Assembly: GCF_014649335.1 (NCBI RefSeq) | Contig: NZ_BMSV01000012.1 | Span: 186,001-250,000 of the forward strand | Length of the DNA: 64,000 nucleotides | From: Streptomyces roseolilacinus | GTDB lineage: Bacteria > Actinomycetota > Actinomycetes > Streptomycetales > Streptomycetaceae | Direction: 5' to 3' | Shown: positions 33,542 to 43,022 of the stretch, piece after piece | How the letters are laid out: each line of letters begins with the position of its first letter | Position numbering within the stretch: the first letter of the stretch is position 1 | Made by a program: the position numbers and the translations under genes | Notes under the pieces: model-generated | Database searches by the model: none | What the model was told of the DNA's origin: nothing | Seen by the model: the letters and a program-made list of their open reading frames with translations, nothing else

Positions 33542-34708
33542 GTGACGACCGTTGAGCAGCCCGAGCCGGCCGGACCGGACGCCGGCGCGACCGCGGGGGG
33601 CCCCGCGCCCACCGCGACCGCCGACGTCGACCGCAGTGATCCGGCCTACCGGACCTGGCTGAAAGACGCCGTACGAAAGGTGCAGGCGGACGCGAACAGG
33701 TCGGCGGACACGCACCTCCTGCGCTTCCCGCTGCCCGAGCGCTGGGGCATCGACCTCTACCTCAAGGACGAGTCGACCCACCCCACCGGCAGCCTCAAGC
33801 ACCGCCTCGCCCGCTCCCTCTTCCTGTACGGCCTGTGCAACGGCTGGATCCGCCCCGGCAGGCCCGTCATCGAGGCGTCCAGCGGCTCGACCGCGGTCTC
33901 CGAGGCGTACTTCGCGAGCCTGATCGGCGTCCCCTTCATCGCCGTCATGCCGCGCACCACCAGCGCCGAGAAGATCCGCCTCATCGAGTTCCACGGCGGC
34001 CGCTGCCACTTCGTCGACGACCCGCGCCGCATGTACGAGGAGGCCGCGGCCCTCGCCGCCGACACCGGCGGGCACTACATGGACCAGTTCACCTACGCCG
34101 AGCGCGCCACCGACTGGCGCGGCAACAACAACATCGCCGAGTCCATCTACCAGCAACTGCGCCTGGAGCGGTACCCGGAGCCCGCGTGGATCGTCGCCAC
34201 GGCCGGCACCGGCGGCACGTCCGCGACCATCGCCCGCTACGTCCACTACATGCAGTACGACACCCGCGTCTGCGTGCCCGACCCGGAGAACTCCTGCTTC
34301 TTCGAGGGCTGGACGCGCGACGACCCGCACGCCGCCAGCGACTGCGGCTCCCGCATCGAGGGCATCGGCCGGCCCCGCATGGAGCCCAGCTTCGTGCCGG
34401 GCGCCATCGACCGCATGATGAAGGTCCCCGACGCCGCGAGCGTCGCCGCCGTGCGCGCCCTGGAGAACGCCATCGGCCGCAAGGCGGGCGGCTCCACCGG
34501 CACCGGCCTGTGGAGCGCGCTGAAGATCGTCGCGGAGATGGTGGCGCAGGGCCGCACCGGCAGCGTCGTCACGCTGATCTGCGACCCGGGGGAGCGGTAT
34601 CTGGACAAGTACTACTCCGACACGTGGCTGACGGAGCAGGGTCTCGACATCGACCCGTACGCGGCGACGCTCGACGAGTTCCTCGCCACCGGCGTCTGGC
34701 ACGGCTGA
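33542..34708 (+). CDS. PLP-dependent cysteine synthase-family protein
   Basis: A 388-residue fold-type II PLP enzyme. The Schiff-base lysine lies in PTGSLKHRLA, the substrate loop in ASSGSTAVSEAYFA, the phosphate loop in ATAGTGGTSATIARY. It differs from CysK by a long N-terminal extension and the insert of charged residues after VMPRTTSAEKIRLIEFHGG. An amino-acid synthase or beta-replacement enzyme is likely; the true donor and nucleophile are unknown. GTG 33542 follows GAGGAGTGAC. Confidence 0.88.
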   Translation: MTTVEQPEPAGPDAGATAGGPAPTATADVDRSDPAYRTWLKDAVRKVQADANRSADTHLLRFPLPERWGIDLYLKDESTHPTGSLKHRLARSLFLYGLCNGWIRPGRPVIEASSGSTAVSEAYFASLIGVPFIAVMPRTTSAEKIRLIEFHGGRCHFVDDPRRMYEEAAALAADTGGHYMDQFTYAERATDWRGNNNIAESIYQQLRLERYPEPAWIVATAGTGGTSATIARYVHYMQYDTRVCVPDPENSCFFEGWTRDDPHAASDCGSRIEGIGRPRMEPSFVPGAIDRMMKVPDAASVAAVRALENAIGRKAGGSTGTGLWSALKIVAEMVAQGRTGSVVTLICDPGERYLDKYYSDTWLTEQGLDIDPYAATLDEFLATGVWHG

Positions 34709-34747
34709 GCGCCCGGCCGACGGCCCGTCAGCCCGCCCGACGGGCCG

Positions 34748-35233
34748 TCACCCGCCCGCGGCCGCCGCCCCGGCGCCGCCCGGACCGCGCCCGCGCAGCA
34801 GCCGGTCCAGTTCCCGGCCGAAGACCCGCCGCCCCGCCCGGGCCAGCAGCGGGTCGGCCCACCGGGGCAGCCCGCGCACCCGCAGCTCCTCCACCCACGT
34901 CACCCGCGCCCCCGGGCCCTCCGCGCACACCGCGATCTCGGCCCAGCCGCGCACCACCCGCCCGTACTTCTCCAGCCGGCACACCCCCGCCCCCGGCCCT
35001 CCCGGACCGGTGCCCGGCGGCTCCCAGCGGACCACCGCCATCGGGTCGTCGAAGCCCAGCGGCCCGATCCCGGTACGCGCCGTGAACCGCGTGCCCGCAC
35101 CCGGCGGGCCCGGCGTCAGCACCCTCACCCGGGTCAGCGGGACCCCCACGGCGTGCGCCTGCCAGTCGGTGACCCGCCGCCACGCCTCGGCCGGCGGCAG
35201 CCCCGTGCGCCGCTCGATGCGGAAGACGCTCAC
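34748..35233 (-). CDS. SRPBCC (START-like) family protein
   Basis: A 161-residue protein with the helix-grip order typical of SRPBCC: FRIERRTGLPPAEAWRRVTDWQAHA, strands through GTRFTARTGIGPLGFDDPM, and the C-terminal helix VFGRELDRLLRGR. It may bind a hydrophobic small molecule. The GTG overlaps the DeoR stop as GTGA, so it is translated with it. Confidence 0.8.
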   Translation of the reverse strand: MSVFRIERRTGLPPAEAWRRVTDWQAHAVGVPLTRVRVLTPGPPGAGTRFTARTGIGPLGFDDPMAVVRWEPPGTGPGGPGAGVCRLEKYGRVVRGWAEIAVCAEGPGARVTWVEELRVRGLPRWADPLLARAGRRVFGRELDRLLRGRGPGGAGAAAAGG

Positions 35234-36105
35234 GCCCCGTCCCGCCGCCGCTCGTCCGCCGGCCCGGCCGCGCCCGCCAGGCCCGCCTCCCGGCCCGCGA
35301 CGACCAGACCCGGCAGGTGCTCCGCCATCGCGGCCCGCACCCCCTCCGACACGCCGGCGTCCGTCACCAGCGTGTCCACCTCCTCCAGCCGGGCGAACGA
35401 ACTCAACGCGACCTTGCCCCACTTGGTGTGGTCCGCGACGACGACCACCCGCCGCGCCGACCGGATCAGCCGCCGGTTCGTCTCCGCCTCCGCCAGGTTC
35501 GGCGTGGACAGCCCCGCCTCCACCGACACCCCGTGCACCCCGAGGAACAGCACGTCGAAGTGGAGCATCCCGATCGCCTGGTCCGCCACCGGGCCCACCA
35601 GCGCGTCCGACGGCGTGCGCACCCCGCCCGTCAGCACCACCGTCGCCGCTCCCGGCCGCGGCCCGCCGCCCGGCTCCGGGGCCGGCGCGGAGTGGAACAC
35701 GTCCGCGACCCGCACCGAGTTCGTCACCACCGTCAGGTCCGGCACGTCCAGCAGCCACCGCGCCACCGCGTACGTCGTCGTGCCCCCGGACAGGGCGATC
35801 GCGCTGCCCGGCGCCGCCATCGCCGCCGCCACCCGCGCGATGTCCTCCTTCGCGCCCGGCTCCAGCGCCGACTTCGCCTCGAAGCCCGGCTCGTGCGTCC
35901 GCGCCTCCGCGACCGGCACCGCGCCGCCGTGCACCTTCTCGACCACGCCCTGCCGTGCCAGCGCGTCCAGGTCGCGGCGCACCGTCATGTCCGAGACGTT
36001 GAGCCGGCGGGTGAGCTCGTTGACCCGCACCCCGCCGCGCCGCCTCACCTCGTCGAGGATCAAGGCGCGCCGCTGCTCCGCGAGGAGGTTCTGGTTGTCG
36101 CTCAC
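35230..36105 (-). CDS. DeoR/GlpR-family transcriptional regulator
   Basis: A 291-residue regulator. The N-terminal HTH RRALILDEVRRRGGVRVNELTRRLNVSDMTVRRDLDALARQGVVEKVHGGA is canonical. The C-terminal DeoR sensor (ALSGGTTTYAVARWL, TNSVRVADVF, FLGVHGVSVEAGLSTPNLAEAETNRRLI, VVADHTKWGKVALSSFA) binds a phosphosugar. Start GTG 36105 (MSDNQNLLAEQRR) matches the family; ATG 36147 adds 14 residues. It is cotranscribed with an SRPBCC gene; no sugar operon is adjacent. Confidence 0.92.
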   Translation of the reverse strand: MSDNQNLLAEQRRALILDEVRRRGGVRVNELTRRLNVSDMTVRRDLDALARQGVVEKVHGGAVPVAEARTHEPGFEAKSALEPGAKEDIARVAAAMAAPGSAIALSGGTTTYAVARWLLDVPDLTVVTNSVRVADVFHSAPAPEPGGGPRPGAATVVLTGGVRTPSDALVGPVADQAIGMLHFDVLFLGVHGVSVEAGLSTPNLAEAETNRRLIRSARRVVVVADHTKWGKVALSSFARLEEVDTLVTDAGVSEGVRAAMAEHLPGLVVAGREAGLAGAAGPADERRRDGA

Positions 36106-36313
36106 CGCAGGGGCCGGTCCTTCCGTGGTCGTGGGTCCGTACGTCATGGGTCCGCCGTTCGCGCAGGTGGCCGAGCAGGCACATCCTGCCACGCGCTTCA
36201 TGTGGGGGGACCGCGGGGAGATTACGGGAGAGCCGTGCGGCACCCCGCCCCGACCGGCCGGGCCGGCCGCGTCGCCCCGCCGCCCACCCCTGCCGCAGAG
36301 AGCGAGCACCGAA

Positions 36314-38689
36314 GTGTCCCCAGCCACACCCGAACCCGCGCCGGAGCCGCGCGGCCCCGGCCCCGCACTCGAACTCCTCGTACACGGCGTCGGGGGCACG
36401 ACCCCCGACGACATGCTCGACGAGCCCCGCACCGTCCGCGTCACCGGCGACGACACCGCCGCCGTGTACCGGCGGACCGCCGACTTACGCGCCGAGGACG
36501 AGCCCGACCGGTTCCGCGACGGCCCCGTCCCGGAGGCGTACTGCTGGTGCAACCTCACCTCCGGCAACGGCACCCGCGCCCTGTGGCTGCTCCTCCTGCC
36601 GTTCATGGTGGTCAACCTGGCCCACTGGATGCGCCCGCCCGCCACCGGGCACGGCCGCTCCGCGCGCCTGTACGGCGTCCTCGTCCGGCTGGTCGCGCTC
36701 AGCCTCACCGTGCTCCTCACCGCGGCCGCCTGCGAGGTCGCCCTCGACCTGGCGGCGTGGCAGTGCGCGGGCGCCGCCGCCTGCACCGAGAGCCGCTCCT
36801 GGCTGGGCTTCCTCGCCGCGTCGGAGGGCGGCTGGTGGTCCCAGCCCGGCCGCCGCCTGACCGTCGCCGCCGTCGTCCCCACCGCGCTCGTCGCCCTCCT
36901 GTGGTACCTGTCCCGCCGCACCTGGACCGCCTACGAGGCGCAGCGTCCGCCGCGCGGCGAGGACGAGCACGACGACCGCCCCGCCCTCGGCCGCCCCGGC
37001 TTCTGGTACGGCCGCCGCCTGGTCGCACGGCTCCGTGCCGCGCACACCGCCGCCGGGCTCCTCACCGTCGCCGCCGCCGTCGTGGGCGCCGCCGCCCGCC
37101 ACGACCGGGACGCCGACGGCACGACGCTCCGCGCGGCCCTCGGCTGGTGCGTCGAGGGCGCCGTCGCCGTCCTCGCCGTCGTCGTGGTCGCCGTCGTCTG
37201 CCGGCGGGGCCGCAGCGAGCGCCGCCTCGACGGCCGCCTCGACCGGGCCTTGGTGGCCCGGCTGCCCGCCTCCGCCGCCGCCCTGCTCCTCCTCGCCGCC
37301 CTGTACGCCTCCTGGTCCCGGCCCGGCTGGCGGTCCTCCGGCGCCCTCCCCGGCGACGCCACGTTCGGCGTCCTCCTCCTCGGCCAGGGCGTCCTCATCG
37401 TGGTCCTCGCCGCCGTCGCGGTACGCCTGCACCGCCGCGCCCCCGACCCGCGCACCGCGCTGCACGGCCTCGCCGGGCCCGCCGTCGCCGTGCTGGCCTG
37501 CGCCCTCGGCGGGGTCATGGCGGGCGGCGTCGCCCAGCGCGTCGCCGACTGGCTCGACGGCTCCGGCACGCCCGGCACGGGGGACACCCCGCTCGCCGGG
37601 CCGCCCCTGCTGCTCAGCTGGCAGGCCGCCGCCATCCCCGTCCTGCTGTTCCTGCTGCTCGTCCCGACGGTGTTCCTCGTCGTGCGGACCGCGCTCACCG
37701 CGCGGGGCCTCGCCCCCGTCGTCGAGGCCGAGTACGCGGGGGAGAAGCCCGACCGGACCCGCACCCGCCGGATCGCCGGCGTGCGCGCCGCCGCCGGACT
37801 CACCGACGCCGCGCCCGTCCTCGTCGGGCTGCTCGCCGCCGCCACCCTGCTGCTCGGCGCGGCCGGCATCGCCGGCACCTGGGGGACCGGCACGGTACCG
37901 GGGAAGGCGTTCGACGGGGCGCCCGCCTTCCTCGACGCCGCCGCCGAGGGCTGCCAGGCGCTCGGCTCCTGGCTGGTGGGCCTCGGCTTCGTCCTGTTCG
38001 TCACCTGGGGCCGCCGCGCCTACCGCGACGCCTCCGCCCGCCGCACCATCGGCATCCTGTGGGACGTCGGCACGTTCTGGCCGCGCGCCGCCCACCCCTT
38101 CGCCCCGCCCTGCTACGCCGAGCGCGCCGTACCCGACCTCGCCTGGCGCATGGCGTCCTGGACGGGCCGTACGGGCGGACGCCTCGTCATCTCCGGCCAC
38201 TCGCAGGGCAGCGTCCTCGCGGCCGCCGCGGTCTGGCAGCTGCCGCACACCACCCGCCGCCGCGTCGCGCTCCTCACCTACGGCTCACCGCTGGAGCGGC
38301 TGTACGGGCGGTGGTTCCCCGCCTACTTCGGCCGCGAACCGCTCACCGCCCTCCACCGCGAGGTGCACTGCTGGCGCAACCTGTGGCGGCGCACCGACCC
38401 GATCGGCGGCCCCGTCCGGCTGCCCGCCGAGGAGGGCAGGCCGGAGGTCGACCACGCGCCCCTGCGCGACCCCGTCGTCTACGGCCGCACCCACGACCAC
38501 CCGCTGCCCGAACCGGTCCTCGGCCACGCCGACTACCAGGCCGACCCGGCGTTCGCCCGCGAACGGGCCGCGCTTCTCGACCGGCTGCCCCCCGCCCCGC
38601 CCCTCCCGGTGCCCCGGCAGCGCGGCACCGGTTCCGACGACACCGGCGGCGGCGCCCCTCACGGCGGTTCCGGCAGGTCCTCCGGGTAG
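36314..38689 (+). CDS. Large membrane protein with split lipase-like motifs
   Basis: A 791-residue protein with an N-terminal oxyanion-type motif LLVHGVGGTTPDDM (about 21-34) and, 600 residues later, GGRLVISGHSQGSVLAAAA with the nucleophile elbow GHSQGS (about 628-633). Between them lie roughly ten hydrophobic segments. An acidic and a His residue for a triad could be in the C-terminal domain (VVYGRTHDHPLPEP). The layout is an alpha/beta-hydrolase interrupted by a membrane domain, so a membrane-lipid hydrolase is inferred. GTG 36314 is the start closest to the conserved motif; longer frames upstream lie in the DeoR promoter. Its 3' end overlaps the next gene by 31 bp. Confidence 0.78.
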   Translation: MSPATPEPAPEPRGPGPALELLVHGVGGTTPDDMLDEPRTVRVTGDDTAAVYRRTADLRAEDEPDRFRDGPVPEAYCWCNLTSGNGTRALWLLLLPFMVVNLAHWMRPPATGHGRSARLYGVLVRLVALSLTVLLTAAACEVALDLAAWQCAGAAACTESRSWLGFLAASEGGWWSQPGRRLTVAAVVPTALVALLWYLSRRTWTAYEAQRPPRGEDEHDDRPALGRPGFWYGRRLVARLRAAHTAAGLLTVAAAVVGAAARHDRDADGTTLRAALGWCVEGAVAVLAVVVVAVVCRRGRSERRLDGRLDRALVARLPASAAALLLLAALYASWSRPGWRSSGALPGDATFGVLLLGQGVLIVVLAAVAVRLHRRAPDPRTALHGLAGPAVAVLACALGGVMAGGVAQRVADWLDGSGTPGTGDTPLAGPPLLLSWQAAAIPVLLFLLLVPTVFLVVRTALTARGLAPVVEAEYAGEKPDRTRTRRIAGVRAAAGLTDAAPVLVGLLAAATLLLGAAGIAGTWGTGTVPGKAFDGAPAFLDAAAEGCQALGSWLVGLGFVLFVTWGRRAYRDASARRTIGILWDVGTFWPRAAHPFAPPCYAERAVPDLAWRMASWTGRTGGRLVISGHSQGSVLAAAAVWQLPHTTRRRVALLTYGSPLERLYGRWFPAYFGREPLTALHREVHCWRNLWRRTDPIGGPVRLPAEEGRPEVDHAPLRDPVVYGRTHDHPLPEPVLGHADYQADPAFARERAALLDRLPPAPPLPVPRQRGTGSDDTGGGAPHGGSGRSSG

Positions 38690-41100
38690 AGCAGGCTCAG
38701 GTCGTCCGTGCTCGCGCTGGCGAGCGCGGCGACCCGGCCCGCGTGCCGCTCCACCATCGACTCGAACGTCTGCCGCGCGGTGCGGCCGTTGCCGAAGGCG
38801 GACCCCTTCGGCAGCACCTCGAAGTACCGCAGCAGCGCCTTGGCCGTCCCGTCGGCGAGCCGGTACTCGTGGTCCTCGGCCTGCTGCTCCACGATCCGCA
38901 GCAGCTCGTCGGGCGTGTAGTCGGGGAAGCTGATCGTCCGGGAGAAGCGGGACGCCACACCGGGGTTGACGGTGAGGAACCGCTCCATCTCCGCCGTGTA
39001 CCCGGCGACGATCACCACCACCGCGTCCCGGTGGTCCTCCATCAGCTTCACCAGCGTGTCGATCGCCTCGCGCCCGAAGTCCCGCCCCGAGTCCTCCGGG
39101 GACAGCGCGTACGCCTCGTCGATGAACAGCACCCCGCCGCGCGCCCGGTCGAACGCCTCCTGCGTACGGATCGCCGTGGACCCGATGTGCTCCCCGACCA
39201 GGTCCACCCGCGACACCTCGACGAGGTGGCCGCGCTCCAGGACGCCGAGGGACGCGAGGATCTCGCCGTACAGCCTCGCCACCGTCGTCTTGCCCGTGCC
39301 GGGGTTGCCGGTGAACGCCAGGTGGCGGCGCACGGACGCCGCCTTCAGCCCGGCCTCCTGCCGCCTGCGCCCCACCTCGATCATGTTGGTGAGCGTGCGG
39401 ACCTCCCGCTTGACGCTCTCCAGCCCGACCAGCGCGTCCAGTTCGCCCAGCACGTCCTGCGAGGCGCGCACCGGCTCCGGGGCGGGCGCCGCGACCGACG
39501 CCTGCGCCGGGACCGCGCCGAGCAGCCCGCCGGGAGCGGGCGCCGCCGTCGCGGTCGCCACGGCGGACGCGCCGGCCCCGGCCGGCGACGAGACCGGCCC
39601 GGCCGGCGGGGCGGAGCCGACGCGGCCGGCGATGCCGCTCTCGTCGCTGGTGCACCCGTCGGTGACCGGCCCGTCCTCGCCGAACTCGTAGCCCCCGCGC
39701 GCGCAGCGCTCCGTCCGGCACCGCCGCAGCGTCGTCCGGCACCCGTCCATCACGTGGAAGCCGTAGCCGCCGCTGCCCGTGACCCGGCAGCCGGTGAACG
39801 TGCCGCGGCCCTCCGCCGACACGTAGAAACCGGCCTCCGCGGGCGAGGTGACCGTGCACCGCTCCACCGCCGGGTCGGCGCCCTTGCTGACGATGACCCC
39901 GGTCTGCACCCCGTCGAACGCGCACCCGGCGAGCGTGCCGCCGCTGCCGTGGTCGCGGAACCAGGCGCCCGTGGCGGCGTCCCGGATCCGGCAGTCGTCC
40001 AGCTGCGCGGTCGCCCCGTCGCTCACGGACACGGCCGTGTTCCGCACCTGCGACAGGTCGCTGTCGACCACGTCGACCCGCGACCCCCGGTCGAGGACGA
40101 ACAGCGCGTCCGGCACGTCGTGGACGCGGCACGCCTCCAGCACCGCCGTCGCCCCGTCGCTCACCCACACCGCCGGGTAGTCACCCGTGCTGTCGTGGAT
40201 CTCGCACTGGTTGGCGTCGACGCGGGTGCCGGGGTCCCACACCGACAGCCCGTTGCGCCCGAACCGCCGCACCTTCGAGCGCGTCAGCGTCAGCACCGAC
40301 CGGGACCGCAGGTCGACCGCGTTCTCCGGCACGTCGTGGATGTCGCAGTCGGACAGCGTCAGCACCGCGTCCGTGTCCAGCGTCACCCCGTCCGCCGACG
40401 TGCGGTGCACCACCGAGTCGGTCAGGTGCGCCACGGCCCGCCCGCCGATGCGCACGCCGCTGCCGCGGATCTCGTACACCTCGCAGCCGATCGCCTCCAG
40501 GCCGCTGTCCTCCCCGGTCACGGAGAGGCCCGCCCCCGAGGCGTGGTGGATCCGGCACCGCTCGATGCGCGGATGCGCCCCGCCGCTCACCGACATCCCG
40601 GCCTGGCCCGCCGCGACGACCTCGCACTCCTCGAACACGCCGCCCGCGCCGTCCAGCACGCCGATGCCGACGCCCGCCGGATTGTCGACCGTGCACCGCC
40701 GCACCGTGGGCCGGGCCGCGCCCCGCACCTCCACGCCGACCGCCGAGCGGGTCACGATCCGCAGGTCCAGCAGCTCCGGCGTACCGTCCTCGACGAGCAG
40801 CGCGGGCGCCGCCGCGTCCTGCCCCTCCACGTGCAGGTCCCGTACGGTCGCGGAGGCGCGCACGGTCAGCGGCACCCCGTCGGCCGGGGCGATCCGCACG
40901 GAGCCCACCGCGCCGTCCGCGCCCCGCAGCGTCACGGCGCGCCGCAGCACCAGGTTCTCCCGGTACGTGCCGGGGGCGACGGTGAGGACGTCGCCGTCCG
41001 CCGCTGCCTCCAGGGCCGCGGCGAGGGAGGCGTACTCGCCCGTGCGGCGCCGCCACCGCGACGTGCCGCCGTGCGTGACCTGGACCGTGCCCTGTGCCAT
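38659..41100 (-). CDS. Beta-helix repeat protein fused to a CbbX/SpoVK-type AAA+ ATPase
   Basis: A 813-residue two-part protein. Residues about 1-480 contain many 22-25-residue parallel beta-helix turns (GVEVRGAARPTVRRCTVDN style; PbH1/NosD-like). After an Ala/Pro linker (about 490-555) comes an AAA+ module: LGELDALVGLESVKREVRTL, P-loop FTGNPGTGKTTVA (about 598-606), Walker B GVLFIDEAYAL, and sensor GYTAEMERFL. The ATPase half resembles EccA/CbbX. It probably uses ATP to remodel a protein partner that the beta-helix recognises. ATG 41100; no membrane span. Confidence 0.88.
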   Translation of the reverse strand: MAQGTVQVTHGGTSRWRRRTGEYASLAAALEAAADGDVLTVAPGTYRENLVLRRAVTLRGADGAVGSVRIAPADGVPLTVRASATVRDLHVEGQDAAAPALLVEDGTPELLDLRIVTRSAVGVEVRGAARPTVRRCTVDNPAGVGIGVLDGAGGVFEECEVVAAGQAGMSVSGGAHPRIERCRIHHASGAGLSVTGEDSGLEAIGCEVYEIRGSGVRIGGRAVAHLTDSVVHRTSADGVTLDTDAVLTLSDCDIHDVPENAVDLRSRSVLTLTRSKVRRFGRNGLSVWDPGTRVDANQCEIHDSTGDYPAVWVSDGATAVLEACRVHDVPDALFVLDRGSRVDVVDSDLSQVRNTAVSVSDGATAQLDDCRIRDAATGAWFRDHGSGGTLAGCAFDGVQTGVIVSKGADPAVERCTVTSPAEAGFYVSAEGRGTFTGCRVTGSGGYGFHVMDGCRTTLRRCRTERCARGGYEFGEDGPVTDGCTSDESGIAGRVGSAPPAGPVSSPAGAGASAVATATAAPAPGGLLGAVPAQASVAAPAPEPVRASQDVLGELDALVGLESVKREVRTLTNMIEVGRRRQEAGLKAASVRRHLAFTGNPGTGKTTVARLYGEILASLGVLERGHLVEVSRVDLVGEHIGSTAIRTQEAFDRARGGVLFIDEAYALSPEDSGRDFGREAIDTLVKLMEDHRDAVVVIVAGYTAEMERFLTVNPGVASRFSRTISFPDYTPDELLRIVEQQAEDHEYRLADGTAKALLRYFEVLPKGSAFGNGRTARQTFESMVERHAGRVAALASASTDDLSLLYPEDLPEPP

Positions 41101-41262
41101 GGTGCTGCTCTGCCCCCACCTCGTGCGCTCGCGGCCGCCCGCTCACCGACCGGTGTCCCACCGTAGCGCGCACGGGGGTGCCGGGTTGCCCGCTCGGCCC
41201 CGGCGCCGGTGCCGTTCACCCGGCGCGCGCGGCGCCGCCCGACGGACCGTCCGGGGCGGGTG

Positions 41263-42123
41263 TCACGCGTCGTCGCGGGTGGCGAGGACGCGCACCGGGT
41301 CGCCGACGCGCAGGGTTCCCGTCGACTCGGGGACGAGGTTCAGGCCGAAGAGCAGCTTTCCGCCGGATTTGCGGTGCCGCGTCAGCGTGCGCAGCGGCTC
41401 CTTGCCCCGGGCGCCGGTGCGCTGGTCGGTGGTGGTCACGACGCAGCGGCTGCACGGCTTGGCGACGCGGAAGGCGACCTCGCCGACGGCGATCCGCGCC
41501 CACCGGTCCTCCTCCCAGGCGGTGGTGCCGCCGACGACGAGGTTGGGCCGGAAGCGCGCCATGGGCAGCGGGCCCTCGTCGGCGTGGTCGCCCGCCGCGA
41601 CGAGCGCGTTGAGGGCGTCGAGGGACGCGGTCGTGGTGACCAGCAGCGGGAAGCCGTCGGCGAAGCTGACGGTCTCGCCCGCGCGCGCGTACGCGGGGTC
41701 GACGGGGCGGCGGCGCGCCGGGTCGTCCATGTGCACCAGGCGCACGTCGGCGCCCAGGTGGTCGCTGAACCACGCGTCCGGTTCCGGTCCGGCGGGCACG
41801 GCGTCGACCTTCGTGCCGAACACGTCCACGACGACCGTGCCGCCCGCGGGGTCGGGCACGGAGACGGTCAGCGGCGTACGGCCGGGCGCGGACACCCGTA
41901 CCCCGCCGCCGGGCAGCGGCTCGGCGGAGGCGGGTGCCAGCACGGCGTACTGACGCTGGGTCACCGCCTTGCCGTCCCGGTCGGCGACCATCCAGCGGCG
42001 GTCCCCGGCCAGGCCCCACGGCTCCACGACCGCGTGCGCGGGCGCGGAGCCCCCCAGGGCCTTCACGGGGTGGATGTGCAGGGAGCTCAGGGCGGGCTGG
42101 GAGATGACCTCGTCACTCGGCAT
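41263..42123 (-). CDS. MOSC-domain protein, mARC/YcbX-like
   Basis: A 286-residue protein with an N-terminal MOSC_N beta-barrel (LHIHPVKALGGSAPAHAVVEPWGLAGDRRWMVADRDGKAVTQRQ) and a C-terminal MOSC domain whose PCSRCVVTTTDQRTG contains the conserved Cys that ligates molybdenum in mARC and YcbX. It would reduce N-hydroxylated compounds when given electrons. ATG 42123 is preferred to 42132 because AGGATGGGA gives the spacing. Confidence 0.9.
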   Translation of the reverse strand: MPSDEVISQPALSSLHIHPVKALGGSAPAHAVVEPWGLAGDRRWMVADRDGKAVTQRQYAVLAPASAEPLPGGGVRVSAPGRTPLTVSVPDPAGGTVVVDVFGTKVDAVPAGPEPDAWFSDHLGADVRLVHMDDPARRRPVDPAYARAGETVSFADGFPLLVTTTASLDALNALVAAGDHADEGPLPMARFRPNLVVGGTTAWEEDRWARIAVGEVAFRVAKPCSRCVVTTTDQRTGARGKEPLRTLTRHRKSGGKLLFGLNLVPESTGTLRVGDPVRVLATRDDA

Positions 42124-42212
42124 GGGTCCCATCCTGCCAGCGGCTCCGGGCCGGCATCAGGTCGGTTCCCGGTCCCCGTCCGTACCGGTGCCCGCCGTGC
42201 CGGCCCCCGTCG

Positions 42213-42776
42213 TCAGTAGCCGCCCCCCTGGTACGGCCGCCGGTACGGATCGTCGTACGGCGCCGCGGGCGCCGGCACGGGGCGCGGCGCGGCGGGGCGC
42301 ATCGCCTCGTACCCCGAGGCGACCGGCGCCGCGGGACGCATCGCCTCGTAGCCGGAGGCCACCGGCGCGGCGGGGCGCATCGCCTCGTACCCGGACGCGG
42401 CCGGGGCGACGGGGCGCATCGGCTGCGGGCCCTGCGGACCCGGGTAGCCGCGCGGGGCGGTGGCCTGCTGCGGGACGTACGGGGCCGGCGCGTGCTGCAT
42501 CGGGGCGTGCTGCGGCGCGGGGGCCTGCTGGGGGTAGCCGTAGCCGCCGCCGTAGGAGGGGGCCGGGGGCTGCGGGGAGGGGGCCGCCGGGAGGGCGGGG
42601 AGGGCCGCGGGCAGCGCCGGCAGGTACGAGCTGCCGGTGTCGTACGCGGCGGGCACTCGGATCGGGGCGATCTGAGGCGTGCCCCGCTCTGCGACCAGGG
42701 AGTCGTAGATCGGGGTGTCCGGGAACGACGGCGCGTGGTAGTACGCACCGCCGTACGAGGCACGGGGGGAGGTCAT
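42213..42776 (-). CDS. DUF6643 family protein, Pro/Tyr-rich
   Basis: A 187-residue low-complexity protein. The first 45 residues (MTSPRASYGGAYYHAPSFPDTPIYDSLVAERGTPQIAPIRVP) are the conserved DUF6643 core of streptomycetes; the remainder is Pro, Tyr, Gly and Gln. A 13-residue unit ending GYEAMRPAAPVAS occurs about three times near residues 128-165. Function unknown; a disordered scaffold is likely. It may be cotranscribed with the MOSC gene, 90 bp downstream. Confidence 0.85.
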   Translation of the reverse strand: MTSPRASYGGAYYHAPSFPDTPIYDSLVAERGTPQIAPIRVPAAYDTGSSYLPALPAALPALPAAPSPQPPAPSYGGGYGYPQQAPAPQHAPMQHAPAPYVPQQATAPRGYPGPQGPQPMRPVAPAASGYEAMRPAAPVASGYEAMRPAAPVASGYEAMRPAAPRPVPAPAAPYDDPYRRPYQGGGY

Positions 42777-43022
42777 GGCCCTAAGTTAAGCCCACGATGT
42801 GCCGGGTGGAAGGCCGATAAGCGGGTTGTTTGACGCATCTTGTGCGGCTGTGGAACACCAATGTGACGAACCCGGGGAAAACGGTCACCCCCGCGCGTAA
42901 TGATCGTGTAAAAGCCGAGCTGGCGAGGGGTTACCGACGAGTCTGCCGGGCACGGCGCAACCGGCGGGATTAGCGTGGCCGCCACACGAGACATCCGGGG
43001 CTCGGAACGCGAGGGGGGCGGC

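Noticed and set aside
33014..34702. Long leftward ORF opposite the cysteine-synthase-like gene
   Set aside because: Only its last 107 codons (33014-33334) have a plausible gene; the rest is antisense shadow.
38659..41100. Assigning the AAA+ fusion to an ESX secretion system
   Set aside because: No EccB, EccC, EccD or WXG100 gene is nearby.
35317..41166. 1949-residue rightward open frame
   Set aside because: It runs over four well-supported genes on both strands and is Arg/Pro-rich with no domain.
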